Part shown: piece by piece, positions 1 through 11,104 of the stretch | How the letters are laid out: the number at the start of each line of letters is the position of its first letter | Position numbering within the stretch: the stretch's first letter is position 1 | Source: Cavia porcellus | Taxonomy: Eukaryota; Chordata; Mammalia; Rodentia; Caviidae | Assembly: GCF_034190915.1 (NCBI RefSeq) | Contig: NW_026947486.1 | Span: 106,546,812 to 106,610,811, forward strand | Reading direction: 5' to 3' | Length of the DNA: 64,000 nucleotides | Notes under the pieces: model-generated | Told to the model about the DNA's origin: nothing | Databases searched by the model: none | Seen by the model: the letters and a program-made list of their open reading frames with translations, nothing else | Made by a program: the position numbers and the translations under genes

Positions 1-1135
1 TTTGTTACATGCATGTACTAATATGCTGTGCTCTTTGGATAACTAATGCACTGAAAATAAAACAGAATGAACTTTTAGAAGAAGACAACAACTATGTGAA
101 TAAAAGCATAAGCAGATTTGTTATAAAAGATACTGAAAGTGTAAGTGACAAAATGAAAAAAAAATACTGTACCACATCAAAATGAAGAATTTCCGATCAA
201 TTTAAAGACTTGATAAAAAATGGCCATCTAAAATGAATAGACATTTCTCAGGTGAAGAAATTCAGACAGCAAATAAGTATATGAAAAATGCTCAGCATCA
301 CTGATCATTTGAGAAATACAAATTAAAACAACACTGAGATTCCATCTCACTCCAGAAAGTATTGCTATCATCAAGAAATCAATTAATAACAAATGTTGAT
401 GAGGCTGTGGGGTAAAAAGGAACAGTTTTTCATTGCTAGTGGGAGTGTAAACTGGTACAGCCCCTGTGGAAAACAGTATGGAAATTCCTCAAGAAACTAA
501 AACTAGAATTTGTATTTGGCCCGGCTGTTCCCCTTCTAGGTATCATCACAAAAGAATTAAAAGCATCATGCCATACCGATATATGTGCACCATGTTTATA
601 ACAGCATAGTTTGTAATAGCTAAATTTTGGAAACACCCCATATGCACATCAAGTCATGAGTAGATAATGAAAATGTGGTATTTATATACAGTGGAGTACT
701 ACTCTGCCAGAATGAAGGATAAACTTGAGTCATTTGTAGGAAAATGGATGCCCCTTGAGACCATAATCTTAAGTGAAACAAATAGATACACACATTTAAA
801 TACAGCATGGTTTCTCTTGTGTGAGAAACCCAAAGGTTAATAGGTAGAATAATGGAGGATAGATACTGGGACAAAATTTAAATGGGGAGGGGAACAAGCA
901 GAGGAGAGGAAGAAGGGAAAGAAGGAAAAGGGAAAAATGAGATTGGAAAGAAAATGATGGCAATAAAATTTTTGTAATTGGGAAGTGAATGGGGAGGTTT
1001 TGAAGGGTGGAGAGGAGAATGATATAAAACGAATTAAGATATATTACATACAGGTACAAATTTCCTATGATGAACCTGACTTATATGTGTGACAATTATA
1101 TACTAGTAAAACATAAAGCAAAAATTAAACAATTG
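1..1135 (+). mobile_element. L1 LINE, 5'-truncated 3' end (ORF2 C-terminus plus 3' UTR)
   Basis: From about 240 to 800 the plus strand follows the end of L1 ORF2 as seen in the better copies at 23.0 and 35.3 kb: the stretches for the [12 protein letters not shown] and LTPERMARI motifs, the Cys/Trp-rich C-terminal region and the tail with YYSAIKK and LETIIL-like words. It is broken by many stops and small indels and cannot code. From about 830 to 1135 follows an A-rich 3' UTR ending in an A-rich tail. The first about 230 bases also look like ORF2 but are weaker. The left end is cut by the window, so true length is unknown. Confidence 0.85.
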
Positions 1136-1289
1136 AAAAAATTGTACAAAAATTCAATTTAAGTGTGATGTTTACTAGCAGTTTTTCACATATGCTTTTT
1201 GTTATATTATATACATTTCTTTTTCCAGTTTGTTGAGTCGTTTTATCATGAAATTTTGAATTTTGAATTTTTTTTTCTGGTACCATCGG

Positions 1290-2010
1290 GATGATTATGT
1301 ATTTCCTCCCAGGTAGTCAGAAGCCACTGAGGCCAGATCCTAAGTGAGTCTGTCTACTTCTCAATCTAGCAGCAGGTTTTGGTGTCATCCACATGGGACT
1401 GGTTTTGGAAGCATAGATAATATAAGGTTACAGGATCATGGAAGCTTCCAACAAGATTTCAGAGGCCTGGGAGGTCGAGCATTGTGTGACAGAATCAGAA
1501 TCCCTGAAGACTGCTCCTCATTGGGTGATGCATGAAGGTGCCAGAGAGAAGCCAAATTACAATGGAGACTCTAGGAGCCTGGAGGTGCCAGGAATGTGGA
1601 CTCTCTGCCAGGGAATGCTGCAAGTTGATCTCCCCAAGTTCTGCGGAGCTCATAGTACACTACCATCTGCCCATGATTCTGGATATGGACGTATAGTATA
1701 TAATATTTGCCTTGGATTTTAGTCTTTCTTTAGTCTGACATTTCTTTCTGTTCCCTTGTTCATTCTTTTTAGAACAGGACCATTTACTCTGTGTTATTCT
1801 ATGTTGGAAGTAGTCAGCTTTCTTTATTACTGGTATGGGGCTCATAGCTAAGGTTTTACCTTGAGTCTCAGAGAAGAATGGAACCTGCACTTTTGAGCAG
1901 TGCTAGCACTGTTGAGATTTTGGTGAATCTTGGAGGTAGAAATGAGTGCATATTGTTAAACAATATAAACATGAGCGTTTGGGAACGCAAGAATGTAATC
2001 TTGCATTTTA
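1290..2010 (+). mobile_element. MaLR-type endogenous retroelement internal region, decayed
   Basis: The stretch around 1800-1930 (a TATGTTGGAAGTAG word, then a GGTTTTACCTTGAGTCTCAGAG word, then repeats of ACTGTTGAGATTTTGG type) resembles the internal sequence lying upstream of MaLR 3' LTRs. Upstream, 1330-1720 is moderately GC-rich and shows small open frames on both strands that look like chance. No LTR is recognised at either edge. Family assignment is from memory of the pattern and is uncertain. Confidence 0.45.
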
Positions 2011-2644
2011 TATCTAAAATATACCCAAAGGTCTCATGTTTAAAAGTGGAACTAATGTAAAGTAGCTGAATTTTGAGGACTGTGACTTTATAAATGGGTT
2101 AATCCATTGGTTAGATCAAAATTTGATATTTTTATTGGGAGGTAATGGAAACTTAGGAAGTGGGGCTTTTTCTTAATTTCGAGCATTGGGTATTTTGTCT
2201 CAGCACAAAGAGAAAAGTAACTAAAGTAACTAAGACAGATTGTATTGGAAAATACCTATTTAGGTCTACAGTGGTACCTAGGTTGGTGAGCTTAATTCAT
2301 TTTATGATTCTGGGGAAAATGGGCACATTCTTATTCATGCAAAAAACATCAGCACAGTCGTGTTTGACACACATTGCAGAGTTGGCAAACAAAACCAAAA
2401 TTGTGTCAAATACTTCTGTTTGTCAACCAAATTATTCATAAACAAAAACTTTCCTGAATTGATGTACTACTATATTGCCCATTTTATGAGGTTATTTGCT
2501 TTTATTATTGAGATTTTGGAGTTCTTGATAAATTCTGAATATCTTAAGTTATTTTTATTTACTATTTATCACTACTATTGTTTTTTCTTCTTATATTTTA
2601 GCATTTTAGTTGAGGAAATAACTTGATTGTCTTGTAAACATTTT

Positions 2645-2648
<4 letters not shown>
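2010..2648. other. AT-rich stretch, nothing recognised
   Basis: No repeat family, exon-like structure or long meaningful frame is seen. The small frames at 2160-2626 have AT-driven composition (Phe, Leu, Ile rich) and no domain. Confidence 0.5.
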
Positions 2649-2693
<45 letters not shown>

Positions 2694-2694
2694 T
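2649..2694. repeat. (TG)n microsatellite
   Basis: An uninterrupted run of about 22 TG dinucleotides. It abuts the tail end of the SINE dimer on its right, as is common for microsatellites seeded at SINE edges. Confidence 0.95.
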
Positions 2695-2885
2695 GGTACA
2701 GAGGGATTAAACTCGGTTTTCAGACCAAGCTGCATCCCCAGCATACCCAGCCATTTTAAAGAAATTTTGAGAGAGAGTCTAGCTGAGTCATTAGGTTGCC
2801 CATGCTAGACTTGAACTTGCCATCCTCCTGCCTCAGCCTCTGAGAGTACTGATTACAAGCATAGGCTACCATGCTTAGCTTGCCC
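2695..2885 (-). mobile_element. B1-tRNA dimeric SINE
   Basis: Read on the minus strand: a 7SL-like B1 half (AGGCTGAGGCAGGAGGATGG box and GGGCAACCTAATGAC) followed by a linker and an ID-like tRNA half starting GGCTGGGTATGCTGGGGATG. The order B1 then ID is the same as in the dimers at 15.9, 29.2, 41.8, 47.4 and 62.2 kb. Diverged, so probably an old insertion. Confidence 0.75.
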
Positions 2886-4280
2886 TAAAAATGTTCTCAG
2901 TCTGGATTTTGCTGAATCTGTGCCAATAGTGACATTCAATATGTTTCCTATAGAGTCATAGTAGGATCTAGATATTTGTTGAGATTTCAAGTTTTGTTTT
3001 TGAGAAGACTGCCTTAATGAATGCTGCTTTGCTTTTCTGTCTGGATGCTTAGTTATCTTCTATTTGTAATATCATTAATTGTTGAAAACTTTTGACCCAA
3101 TGTTTCTTACTTTATTATCTGGAATATGTGCATTAGGGAAATATCCATTTTTGTACTGTTCAGTTGTTCAATAGTACAATTAATTTTAAAAGGTCAGAAT
3201 AAATGTGAGCTTTATTTTTCTTTATTTACATGTTTTCAATTTAATAAATTGATTTACTAGCATCTTATTATGGTGGTCAAGTAGTTTGTCCTGTGCTTTA
3301 ATATCACTATGAAATCATGGGATTAAATTTATTAAATGTGCTTCAATTCATTGCAATTATCTTTATTGATGCTTAACCTGATTACCGTTGGTCATCAAGA
3401 GCCTCTTCAAGTTGCTTCCTGGATCCTTTTAACCTGGCTAAGTAAAATGTTTTTAGACTGTGTCCTTGCTACGTGGCATGCCAAGATGTTCTACTTTGTT
3501 CTCTTGTACATTTCCTGCCTACAAATTATAATCAACCTTTTCTCTAAAGAGCTTTGGTTTTAGTTTGTGAGAAATGGTACCATTAGGGCACATGCCTTAA
3601 AATAAAATGTATTGTTTAGATTTTTAATATGTATTAATATGTAGTGGAATATTCTTACCACTCAGGTCGTATATTTCTACTTTGAATTAGCTTTCTGTGG
3701 ACTGCTATTTTTTCTGGTAAGTTTCTAAGTGAATTTTCTTAGGTTCTTCCAAGAATCCAACAAGAAGTTTGATTGTAACTGCATAGAATTTATATGTAAA
3801 TTTAAGGCATCCATTCAGGATGCGAGAATAGCTTTTTATTTATGCAGGTAATTTTTTCCATTCTATTATTGGAGTTTTTTATTTTGCAACAGGCATTTTG
3901 TATATGTGAATAGACATGTACATTTAATTTTGTACACATATATTTATATATAACGTGTATACATACATAAATAGTTTGCACATAAAAATATAATGCTCTA
4001 TCTCTTTGCTATTCTGTTTTAGAAAATGTGTGATTCTCACTTGAGGTCTATTTATCTATTTTACTATTTTAAACAAAATAGTAAAAATAACAATAAAACA
4101 GAGTTTCAAATTGTTAAATCTTTTTTAAAATAACTTGCTTCTGTTTCTTAATTTCCAGTTGCCTTGGTTTGTTCCTTTACCTGTATTATTTTCTTTTTAT
4201 TTTGGGGGGGTGTTGTTCTGTTGCTTCTTTTCTGACTTCTTGATGCAATTGCTTAGTTCATGTAAAAGTCTTGTGCAGTA
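2886..4280. other. AT-rich stretch with faint old L1 ORF2 similarity
   Basis: Mostly unassigned. Around 3760-3930 the plus strand resembles the reverse complement of an old L1M ORF2 stretch (a run meaning 'initial Met to Ile-rich RT thumb' in the younger copies at 24.3 and 36.5 kb). Everything else from 2886 to 4280 is AT-rich with no recognisable structure. Confidence 0.35.
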
Positions 4281-4372
4281 TGGGGTGTAGTTTAATGGTA
4301 GAGAGCTTGCCTGTATGTGTGTGGCCCTGGGTTTGATCCCTACCACCATAAAAATGCACAAACAAAAATAAA
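4281..4372 (+). mobile_element. ID-type SINE (tRNA-derived), old copy
   Basis: A-box-like GGGGTGTAGTTTAATGGTAG, a TTGCCTGTATG anticodon-arm region, a B box GGGTTTGATCC, then an A-rich tail. More diverged than the 9.26-kb copy. Confidence 0.8.
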
Positions 4373-6187
4373 CTTTCCATTTCCCTACGTGTGATGTTTT
4401 AATTGCCTTTGTTCTAAGAATTTCAGAATTGTTTATGATTGATGTTTTTGACCCAGCTGTTTTCAAGCAGTGTCTTGCTTACCTTATAAGCAATAGGAGT
4501 ATTTTTTCTTTCGTATATACACCAAACACATTTTCTAAATTATTTGAGATATTCTTAGCTGCATAATTTTATCTCTCTGGAACTAATGAATTGTACCTAT
4601 CGAACGGACTCAGACCATAAGAGAAAGTTGTATTAAGATATGATGATTGATTTTATGTTGCTTGGGAATGAAAATTGAGCTGAAAAAATTAGCACTTGTG
4701 ATCACAATTAGTTAGAATTGAATTGCTATGTTTTTACTATGTGATATCACTAAAGAAGAGTAATGGTAATCCTTACATGTGCTCTTTATCTCATTGATGA
4801 CAAATCCTTTTCATAACCACTGTTTATTCCAGTCTTCCCAATAGCCCAGTGAGGTAGACAGAAAAAGTCCTTTAACCTCTGACTTCATCTGTCAGGCAGC
4901 ATTAAAACTAGTTCCAGATCACTGTGGATTGTTGAGAGGATTAATTAATCAGAGCAAATAATCCTTTCTGTCACTACCTCAGGGGGCTGTGTCCTTCTAG
5001 TGAGATAATAGTATGAAAATGCAAAGGCTCACAGTGATCTGCTCTGAACAGTTCTTCTGGTAGTTGAACAGATTGCTTGTTTCTACTCGAAGTTTCTCCT
5101 CCTCCTCCTCATATTTAGGAGAGGCTGGAAAAAGACACAGTGCTGTGAGTGGGCACCTAGTCTATGGCGTGTACCTGATTATATGTGTGTACTGTTGGGT
5201 TAAATAATAAGGGATTAAGTGGCAGCAGGTTCGTCTTCATTTAAAATTTGTGAGAATTTCAACTTTGGCCTTGTGTTCCATAAATGAAGTCTCAGAGACA
5301 GGAAAACTGGCGAATGAAGCATTGAGATCTGCTTGATGGTAGTGAGTTGAGTCACCTGCTCAGTCCATAGGCCCAGAAGGCAATGAGGCATCAAGCAAGT
5401 GGTCTGGTATCCAGCTGTTCACACATAGGTCATTATTGTCATCTGACAGCACATGGGGCAACAAGGTGGCCACGCTGGGACCTCAGCCCAGATCGGTGCT
5501 GTTGACGGTGGTAGCAACCTCAGATACTGTGTTCTGAGACTCGAATCCCACACTGAAGAAGCACAGCCTCATGAAAGGATATGGGGTGCCAGTTCTTGTC
5601 TTCAGCCTGACCCCACGCACTCTACCACACATTAACTGTGTGGCCTCAGTGCTAGGATGGAACTGCTCACAGTCAGGCATTAATTTTTTTTTTTTTTTTT
5701 TCAGTTAGGACAAAATGAAAGTGTATGTGTGGATATTGTAATAATGTGTACTGAAGAGTTTAGAGTTCTTTAGAGGTTAATATTTCTGGTTTTGAAAATT
5801 GATACAGATGGCAAAGAAAATACCCATCCATGGGCTTAGAAATATGCATTAAATTTAAAGATTATGCTATTCATTAGAAAAGAACACACTTCTTTCATAT
5901 GAAACTCCTGATGAACCAGTTATTTATGAGGGAAACAATTTTTAAATTTATTTTCTTTGTAATTGAATATATAGTGATAGAATGCTCAGGGAAGTGCTTT
6001 CAATTTCATATAAATTGTAAAGCCACTTTTGGTTTACTGTGCAACCTCCATAAGTTATAGGAAATGTCAGAGGAAACATTAAAATTCTATTGTATAAATA
6101 CTCATTTAAAATTGAATTCAGACAATTGAAACTGATTTGTATGAAGAATTGACCTATTTTAATTTAATAAGTTCATCCAGTATTTTC
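4373..6187. other. Mostly unique sequence; possible weak MIR at 4790-4940
   Basis: At 4790-4940 there is a diffuse resemblance to minus-strand MIR (an ordering of words like 'cctcattttacag...gaggtagacag'). 5440-5680 is a GC-richer block with small open frames on both strands and no domain. A run of T (5683-5701) may be an A tail of something unidentified on the minus strand. The rest is unassigned. Confidence 0.35.
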
Positions 6188-6321
6188 TTTCTTTCTTTTC
6201 TTTTTTTTTTTTTTGTCTTTTTCATTTTTATCGGTACCAGGGATCGAACTCACGACTGCCTGCTTGCAAGGCAGGCGCTTATGCCGCTGAGCTAAACCTC
6301 CAGCCCCCATCCAGTATTTTC
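6174..6321 (-). mobile_element. ID SINE with 14-bp TSD
   Basis: Element body 6188-6307 on the minus strand: GGGGGCTGGAGGTTTAGCTC start, A box, B box seen as GGATCGAAC on the plus strand, and A-rich tail (T/C run 6188-6215). The duplicated target CATCCAGTATTTTC lies at 6174-6187 and 6308-6321, identical. Such an intact TSD suggests a fairly recent insertion. Confidence 0.95.
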
Positions 6322-6339
6322 CTAACACTCTTACCAGCT

Positions 6340-7665
6340 CTAGGCTTTACAGTAGGAAGGCCTTTCTTTAAATTTGAAGTTATCAAAAATAATAATTTCT
6401 ATTTGTAAGTAAATGGTTGCAACTTGAGACCATACTGAGAAGTGAAATAAATCAAACTCACATGTGTAAATACGGTATAATCTCCCTCGTGTAAGAAATG
6501 GCAAGAGTACATAAAATACAAACTCCTCAATAAATACAGTGAAAAGAAAAAAGTATCTGCTCAAAGGGGAAAAATAATTATCTCAGGAAAAAGGAGGAAA
6601 AAGTAAAAGGAAGGGCAAAGAAAAAATATCTAAAATTGTATAAACACTTAGGATAGCTAAGATGATGCCGCAGCAAATGCTGTAAGTGCTTGGAACAAAA
6701 CAGTTAGCACTCATAGAATTGGAACAATTTTACATGTTAGTGTCAGGTGATCTAAGGAACACTTGAAGATCATTATGTAAAATACCAACCCTAGTTATGC
6801 TCTTACCGAAGGCCTATATCGTCGTTGTTTTGGGCTCTTTGCCATTGTTTGTCTTTTTTGTTTTGTGTTTTTCTAGTAATCTGTTTTGTATTGTTTTCCC
6901 CTCTAATACAGAAAGGATAGGTATATGTGTAGAGGCTTACACATGCATAGAACTTCTCCTAAACAGTTTATGAGAATTGATTATATTATACATGATGAAA
7001 TGAACAACTACTTTGAAGAAAAAAGACATTATGGTATCCGTTGCTGATTCCGTATAGTCATGCTGTGAAATCCAGTAATGCATTCTTTGTTCAGAGTGGT
7101 TTTAGTCTGTTTGTATTGTTTAATTTCAACATAGATGAAGGTATGCACAGCTATTTTGAAGAGAGCAAGAGACATTATGGCAGCCATTGTTGATTTCCCT
7201 ATTGTTTGGTTTTGAAGGCCTATAATGCCTTCATTACTCTGTTCTGATCAGTTTAATACTATTTTGTTTTGTATGAATTCATTGTGTGTGAAGATATCGA
7301 TAACTGTTTAGAAGAAAACAAGAGATATTATGGTAGTCAGTGAAGATCTCCTCTTGTCTTGCTTTGAAATCTGTATCACTTACAGTTTTCTTCTGATTTG
7401 CTTTGTTCTGTTTAGTTTTACCCTCTTTAAAATAAGATAAAAAATTATGATTTCTTTGTAGTAATAATGCTGAAAATTTGTTTTCCTAGTTATTTGGAAA
7501 TATACGTACAATGTTGCCTACTATAATAATCCTAATGTAAAACTTTGAGAGGATGGGCATGCTAGAAACCTTGATCTGATAATTGCACAATATATACAAC
7601 TATTGAGATACCATATCCCATATCATATCATATTCCATAAACATATGCAATTATCTGTCAATTAA
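6340..7665 (+). mobile_element. L1 3' end: last bases of ORF2 and long 3' UTR
   Basis: 6395-6530 matches the ORF2 tail of the other copies (ATGGTTGCAACTTGAGACCATACT and AAATAAATCAAACTCAC words). From 6600 on it is 3' UTR. Three successive units with the sense word TTTGAAGAAAACAAGACATTATGG (in diverged forms) occur near 7001, 7146 and 7299, spaced 145 and 153 bases. It ends in an A-rich tail near 7665. No coding capacity. Confidence 0.85.
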
Positions 7666-7679
7666 AGACAAAATAAAAC

Positions 7680-7791
7680 ATAAAAAGTATTTGCTAGGCC
7701 AAGGATTTAGCTCCACAGCAAAAGCACCTGCCTGGCAAGCTCAAGGTTGTGAGTTCGATCCCCGGTACCAATAAAAAAATAAAAAGTATTT
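7680..7791 (+). mobile_element. ID SINE with 12-bp TSD
   Basis: Body 7693-7779 with a GGATTTAGCTC A box and GAGTTCGATCCCCGG B box followed by CAATAAAAAAA tail. TSD TAAAAAGTATTT at 7681-7692 and 7780-7791. It sits in the A tail of the upstream L1. The 5' end lacks the usual GGGGCTGG bases. Confidence 0.9.
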
Positions 7792-7990
7792 AGCATTTCG
7801 TATTTGTCAAAAAGGACTGCTGGTGCTTTCAATATGGTGACTGGAAGTGCGATTTCTAAAAGCATACATTTTGATGACCTCATAAATATGTAGACAATTC
7901 TTGTGATCGATGAAGGTATCACTTAATAAACGATTAATATTTTTAATGTATAAAACTATTACATCAATGACTTTTTTTCCAGTTTCTAAA
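7792..7990. other. Short unassigned stretch
   Basis: Nothing recognised; minor open frames only. Confidence 0.4.
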
Positions 7991-7994
7991 CTTA

Positions 7995-8500
7995 GGTCAT
8001 TAATCATTGTGGTAGAGAGAACAATGCTCATCCCTGCAGAGTCCATGTTCTTAGGTGCCAGAATCTGTGAGTACGTTTCCTTTCATGGTAAAAATTACTT
8101 AGGAGTAGTAATTAAAGATCTTGAAACGGGGAGATTATCTTGGAGTGTCCAGGTGGGCATAATGTGATCACAAGGGTTCTTGAAATGGAAAGAGAGAGAG
8201 AGGGCAGTCAGTGAAGTAGATGCAATGGGAGAAGCAGAGAAGGCAGCTGTGAGAGGGGAGGAAAGAGAGAGGTTTGAAGACGCTGTGCTGCTTGCTTTGC
8301 AGATTGATGAAGGGACCCCTGGCAAATACCCCTAGTAGTTGAAATGACTAAGTACTGAGTTCTCCTCTGGCGCCCCAGATGGACCACAGTCTTGCCGTCG
8401 TTTTGATCGTACAAATTTGGTCTCCATAACTGGAAGGTAATACATTGCTTTGCTTCAAGTCACTAAACTAGTAGAATTTGTTGTTCTTAAAAATTTAACT
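7995..8500 (+). mobile_element. MLT1-type LTR (ERVL-MaLR)
   Basis: The order of landmarks follows MLT1 LTRs: an early 'CCAGAATCTGTGAGTACGTT' block, a 'GGGAGATTATCTTGGA...CCAGGTGGGCATAATGTGATCACAAGGG' region (about 8130-8175, split here), a purine-rich middle, and a terminal 'CTGTTG.. AAGCCACT'-like block at 8440-8485. Decayed, no TSD seen, internal region absent, so probably a solo LTR. The minus-strand open frames crossing it are chance. Confidence 0.65.
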
Positions 8501-9160
8501 GATACATAAAAGCAAAAATTATGCATATTTATAGGGTTCCATGTCATGTTCATTGCATGTGTGTGCTGTGTAATGTTTAGATCATGTTTATGATAACTCA
8601 CTATAGTACCATTAGGAAATGAATACATTCATGTATCTACTGGAACTCAAAAATCAAACATACCTTAAGATGTGAGACTTGGACATGCAGAGCTGGGGAA
8701 AAATATTCACATTAGGGTCTCTCTGACTTTCTCCCAACTCTGTTATCTTTGGTCCTGTTTCTCCTGCAGTATAGGGGTGGGGTTTCTCTGGAGCTCCCTC
8801 ATCTGTCTAAAAATAGGGTCCACCAAAGAGGAACAGGGTTTTCTTCTCTCCCTACAGAAGTTTCATTAACCATGAAACATGAAACTCATGCCATAGAGAA
8901 GGAGGCTGAAAAGCAAATATTATACCTAGAATCCAGAAAAACTTAGTCCTAGCCAGCGAAACTTTTAGAGCTTTCAATGATAACAAACTGTCTGCTGTGG
9001 CATGCATGCCATAGATTCACCACTAGGCCATCGTCTGTTCTCCAGGCTTGTTTTTTCCCTAAAATACTACCTTTTATTCTCCTAAAGTAGCCTATAGAAC
9101 CTCACTCCCCTATCCCACCCAGAAAGAGTGAAAATAGCAGTTATTTTAGGCCAAAACATG
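8500..9160. other. Unassigned stretch
   Basis: Mixed composition. 8665-8950 has pyrimidine runs and a CTCCCTACAG that resembles a splice acceptor, but no exon-like frame continues from it. No repeat family recognised. Confidence 0.35.
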
Positions 9161-9164
9161 AGAT

Positions 9165-9480
9165 CTGCCTTGTCCAATAAGAGGGCCACTAGCCAGAGGT
9201 AACTCCTGGGCATGTTTAACGTGGCTGGTGCAGTTGTGGTGTTGCAACATGTACAGTGTGGGGCTGGGGATTTAGCTCAGTGGCGTTAAGTACCTTCCTT
9301 GCAAGCAGGTGGTGGTGAGTTCGATCCCCGGTACTGATTAAAACAAAAAAAAAAAGATGTACAGTGCACATGACATTCCAGAGACTTAGTGAACAAAATG
9401 TGGGAAGTGTCTTATTAATAGTTTTTTTTAATATTGATTAAATGTTGAATAAATTAAATGTTGATTAAATGTTTAACAAA
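9165..9480. mobile_element. hAT-type MITE remnant, split by an ID SINE
   Basis: CTGCCTTGTCCAATAAGAGG and GCCACTAGCC on the left and an AT-rich TTTAATATTGATTAAATG stretch on the right resemble MER3/MER5-class hAT MITEs that centre on 'CCACTAGCCACATGTGGC'. It is decayed; orientation and family are uncertain. Confidence 0.45.
9249..9366 (+). mobile_element. ID SINE with 10-bp TSD
   Basis: Body 9259-9356: GGGGCTGGGGATTTAGCTCA start, GAGTTCGATCCCCGG B box, A tail. TSD ATGTACAGTG at 9249-9258 and 9357-9366. This is the cleanest ID in the window and a good reference for the family. Confidence 0.97.
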
Positions 9481-9744
9481 AATTTTATTAAAATTGTTTT
9501 TTTTACAATTTTAGCATGTAGCTCCATTGTTTCTATTAGACAGGGCTGCCTTGGAGAATATTCACACTTAAAGTGGGCAGAGGATGGAAAAGTCTTTAGA
9601 GACTGAGAAGGAAAAAATGAGTTTTTTATTTTTGCATTCATAAACGCCAAGGAATAGAATATTGTTTCCTCTTGTCTATCTTTCATGCATATTTGGATAT
9701 TTTACATAAATAAATGGTGTAATGTGTCTTTTTTCTTTTCTTTT

Positions 9745-9841
9745 CGTTTTTTTTTTTTTTTTTTTTGGTACCGGGATCGAACTCAAGACTGTGAGCTTGC
9801 AAAGCAGGCGCTTATGCCACTGAGCTAAATCTCCAGCCCTA
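9745..9841 (-). mobile_element. ID SINE
   Basis: Minus-strand element: GGGCTGGAGATTTAGCTCAG start, B box seen as GGGATCGAACTC on plus, and a long A tail (T run 9748-9768). The flanks TAATGTGTCTTTTTT and AAGTGCTGTTTTT are only loosely alike, so the TSD is not certain. Confidence 0.92.
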
Positions 9842-10079
9842 AGTGCTGTTTTTAATATGAATACAGGATTTATATATTTTGGCCTGTCATGTACTTGCCT
9901 GCTTTTCTGATAATCAATGTTAACAGGATGAGTATCATTTTAAAATTTTTCTTATGTTCATATAACCATACACATAATTTTGTTACATATTGCTTATTTA
10001 CAGTGGGTTTCCATTTTTCCGTTTTTTGGTCTGTTTTCTGACGTGCAAACATCAGATAATTTTACATATATTTTTCATG

Positions 10080-10930
10080 TACTAGTGCTTTTACTTTTGT
10101 GAGATAAATTTTGAAGAGTGGGATTACTGGCTCAAGGTTATACATTTCAAAAGTAATTCCCATTTTTAGTAGCAATGGATGAGACTTCTTGCTTTGTATC
10201 AGGGAAGGGAACAGCTACAGGTGATACCAGCTTGTTTAACTTTTTTCTGACTTTATAGATCTGCTGTGATGTCTCATTGATATTTCTATTTGCATTTCTT
10301 CACCAGCAAGCATCTTTTCAAATGTTTACCAATCACCTGGATTTGTTCTCTGTGAATTGCTTGATTTTCTATAGACTTTCCTCTCCTTTCTCTGTGTCTT
10401 TTATACTTTTTAAAAGAATGTCTACATCTTGGCCAGTATATAGCCAGTTATTTTAATTTTAGTGATTCTAGTGGTGTGAAGTGATATCTCTGTGGTTTTA
10501 ATTTGCATTTTCCTGATGTCTAATGACATTGAGCACCTTTTTATGTGCGTATTGGCCATTTATATATCTTCTCTTATTAATGTCTTTCAAAGATCACTTA
10601 CCATTTAAAAAATTATAGCTATTACATTTTTGCTGTCAGATGGGTTTAAAATGTAAGTGTATGCAGATATATATGTGCATTTAACCACTACTTTATTTAT
10701 CTATTAAATTTATGTAAAGAATATTTTGCCATACAAAAATGTTAGTTTTCATCGTGGAATATATATACACAACATAAACTTTATCATTTTAAGTGTATGG
10801 TTCAGTGGCTTTAAGCATATTCACATTGTGTCTTTATCACTCTCCATCTCTAGAACTTTTTAATTCTCCCCAACTAAAACTTCGTATCAATTAAAATTAA
10901 CTAAAATAGTAAAATAGTTTAATAATCAGG
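10080..10930 (-). mobile_element. Old L1 (L1M-like) 3' end
   Basis: Minus-oriented: 10100-10600 follows the L1 3' region where the plus strand reads TAATTTGCATTTTCCTGATG and AGCACCTTTTTATGTGC; 10740-10900 follows the old 3' UTR word order 'GTATGGTTCAGTGGCTTTAAGCATATTCACATTGTG ... CCATCTCTAGAACTTTTT' (split). Strongly diverged, non-coding. Confidence 0.65.
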
Positions 10931-11104
10931 CTTTTCTAGCATCAATTTTTCTTGTTTAAACAGTTTCTTGCACTTCTAGATTGCATGTTTATTCTCTCAG
11001 TTTTTTATTTTACTAGTACGTTTGTAATACGTAAAGTTTACATTCATATCAGGAAATTGGTGCAGTTACACAGCACATCGTTTTTTTAAAATTTTTAATT
11101 TTAT

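Noticed and set aside
8320..8880. Spliced exon using the CTCCCTACAG acceptor-like word
   Set aside because: No continuing frame, no donor and no similarity to a known gene.
9259..9356. tRNA gene
   Set aside because: A and B boxes are present, but the sequence has the ID SINE start, an A tail and TSD, and lacks a proper acceptor stem. All such hits are SINEs.
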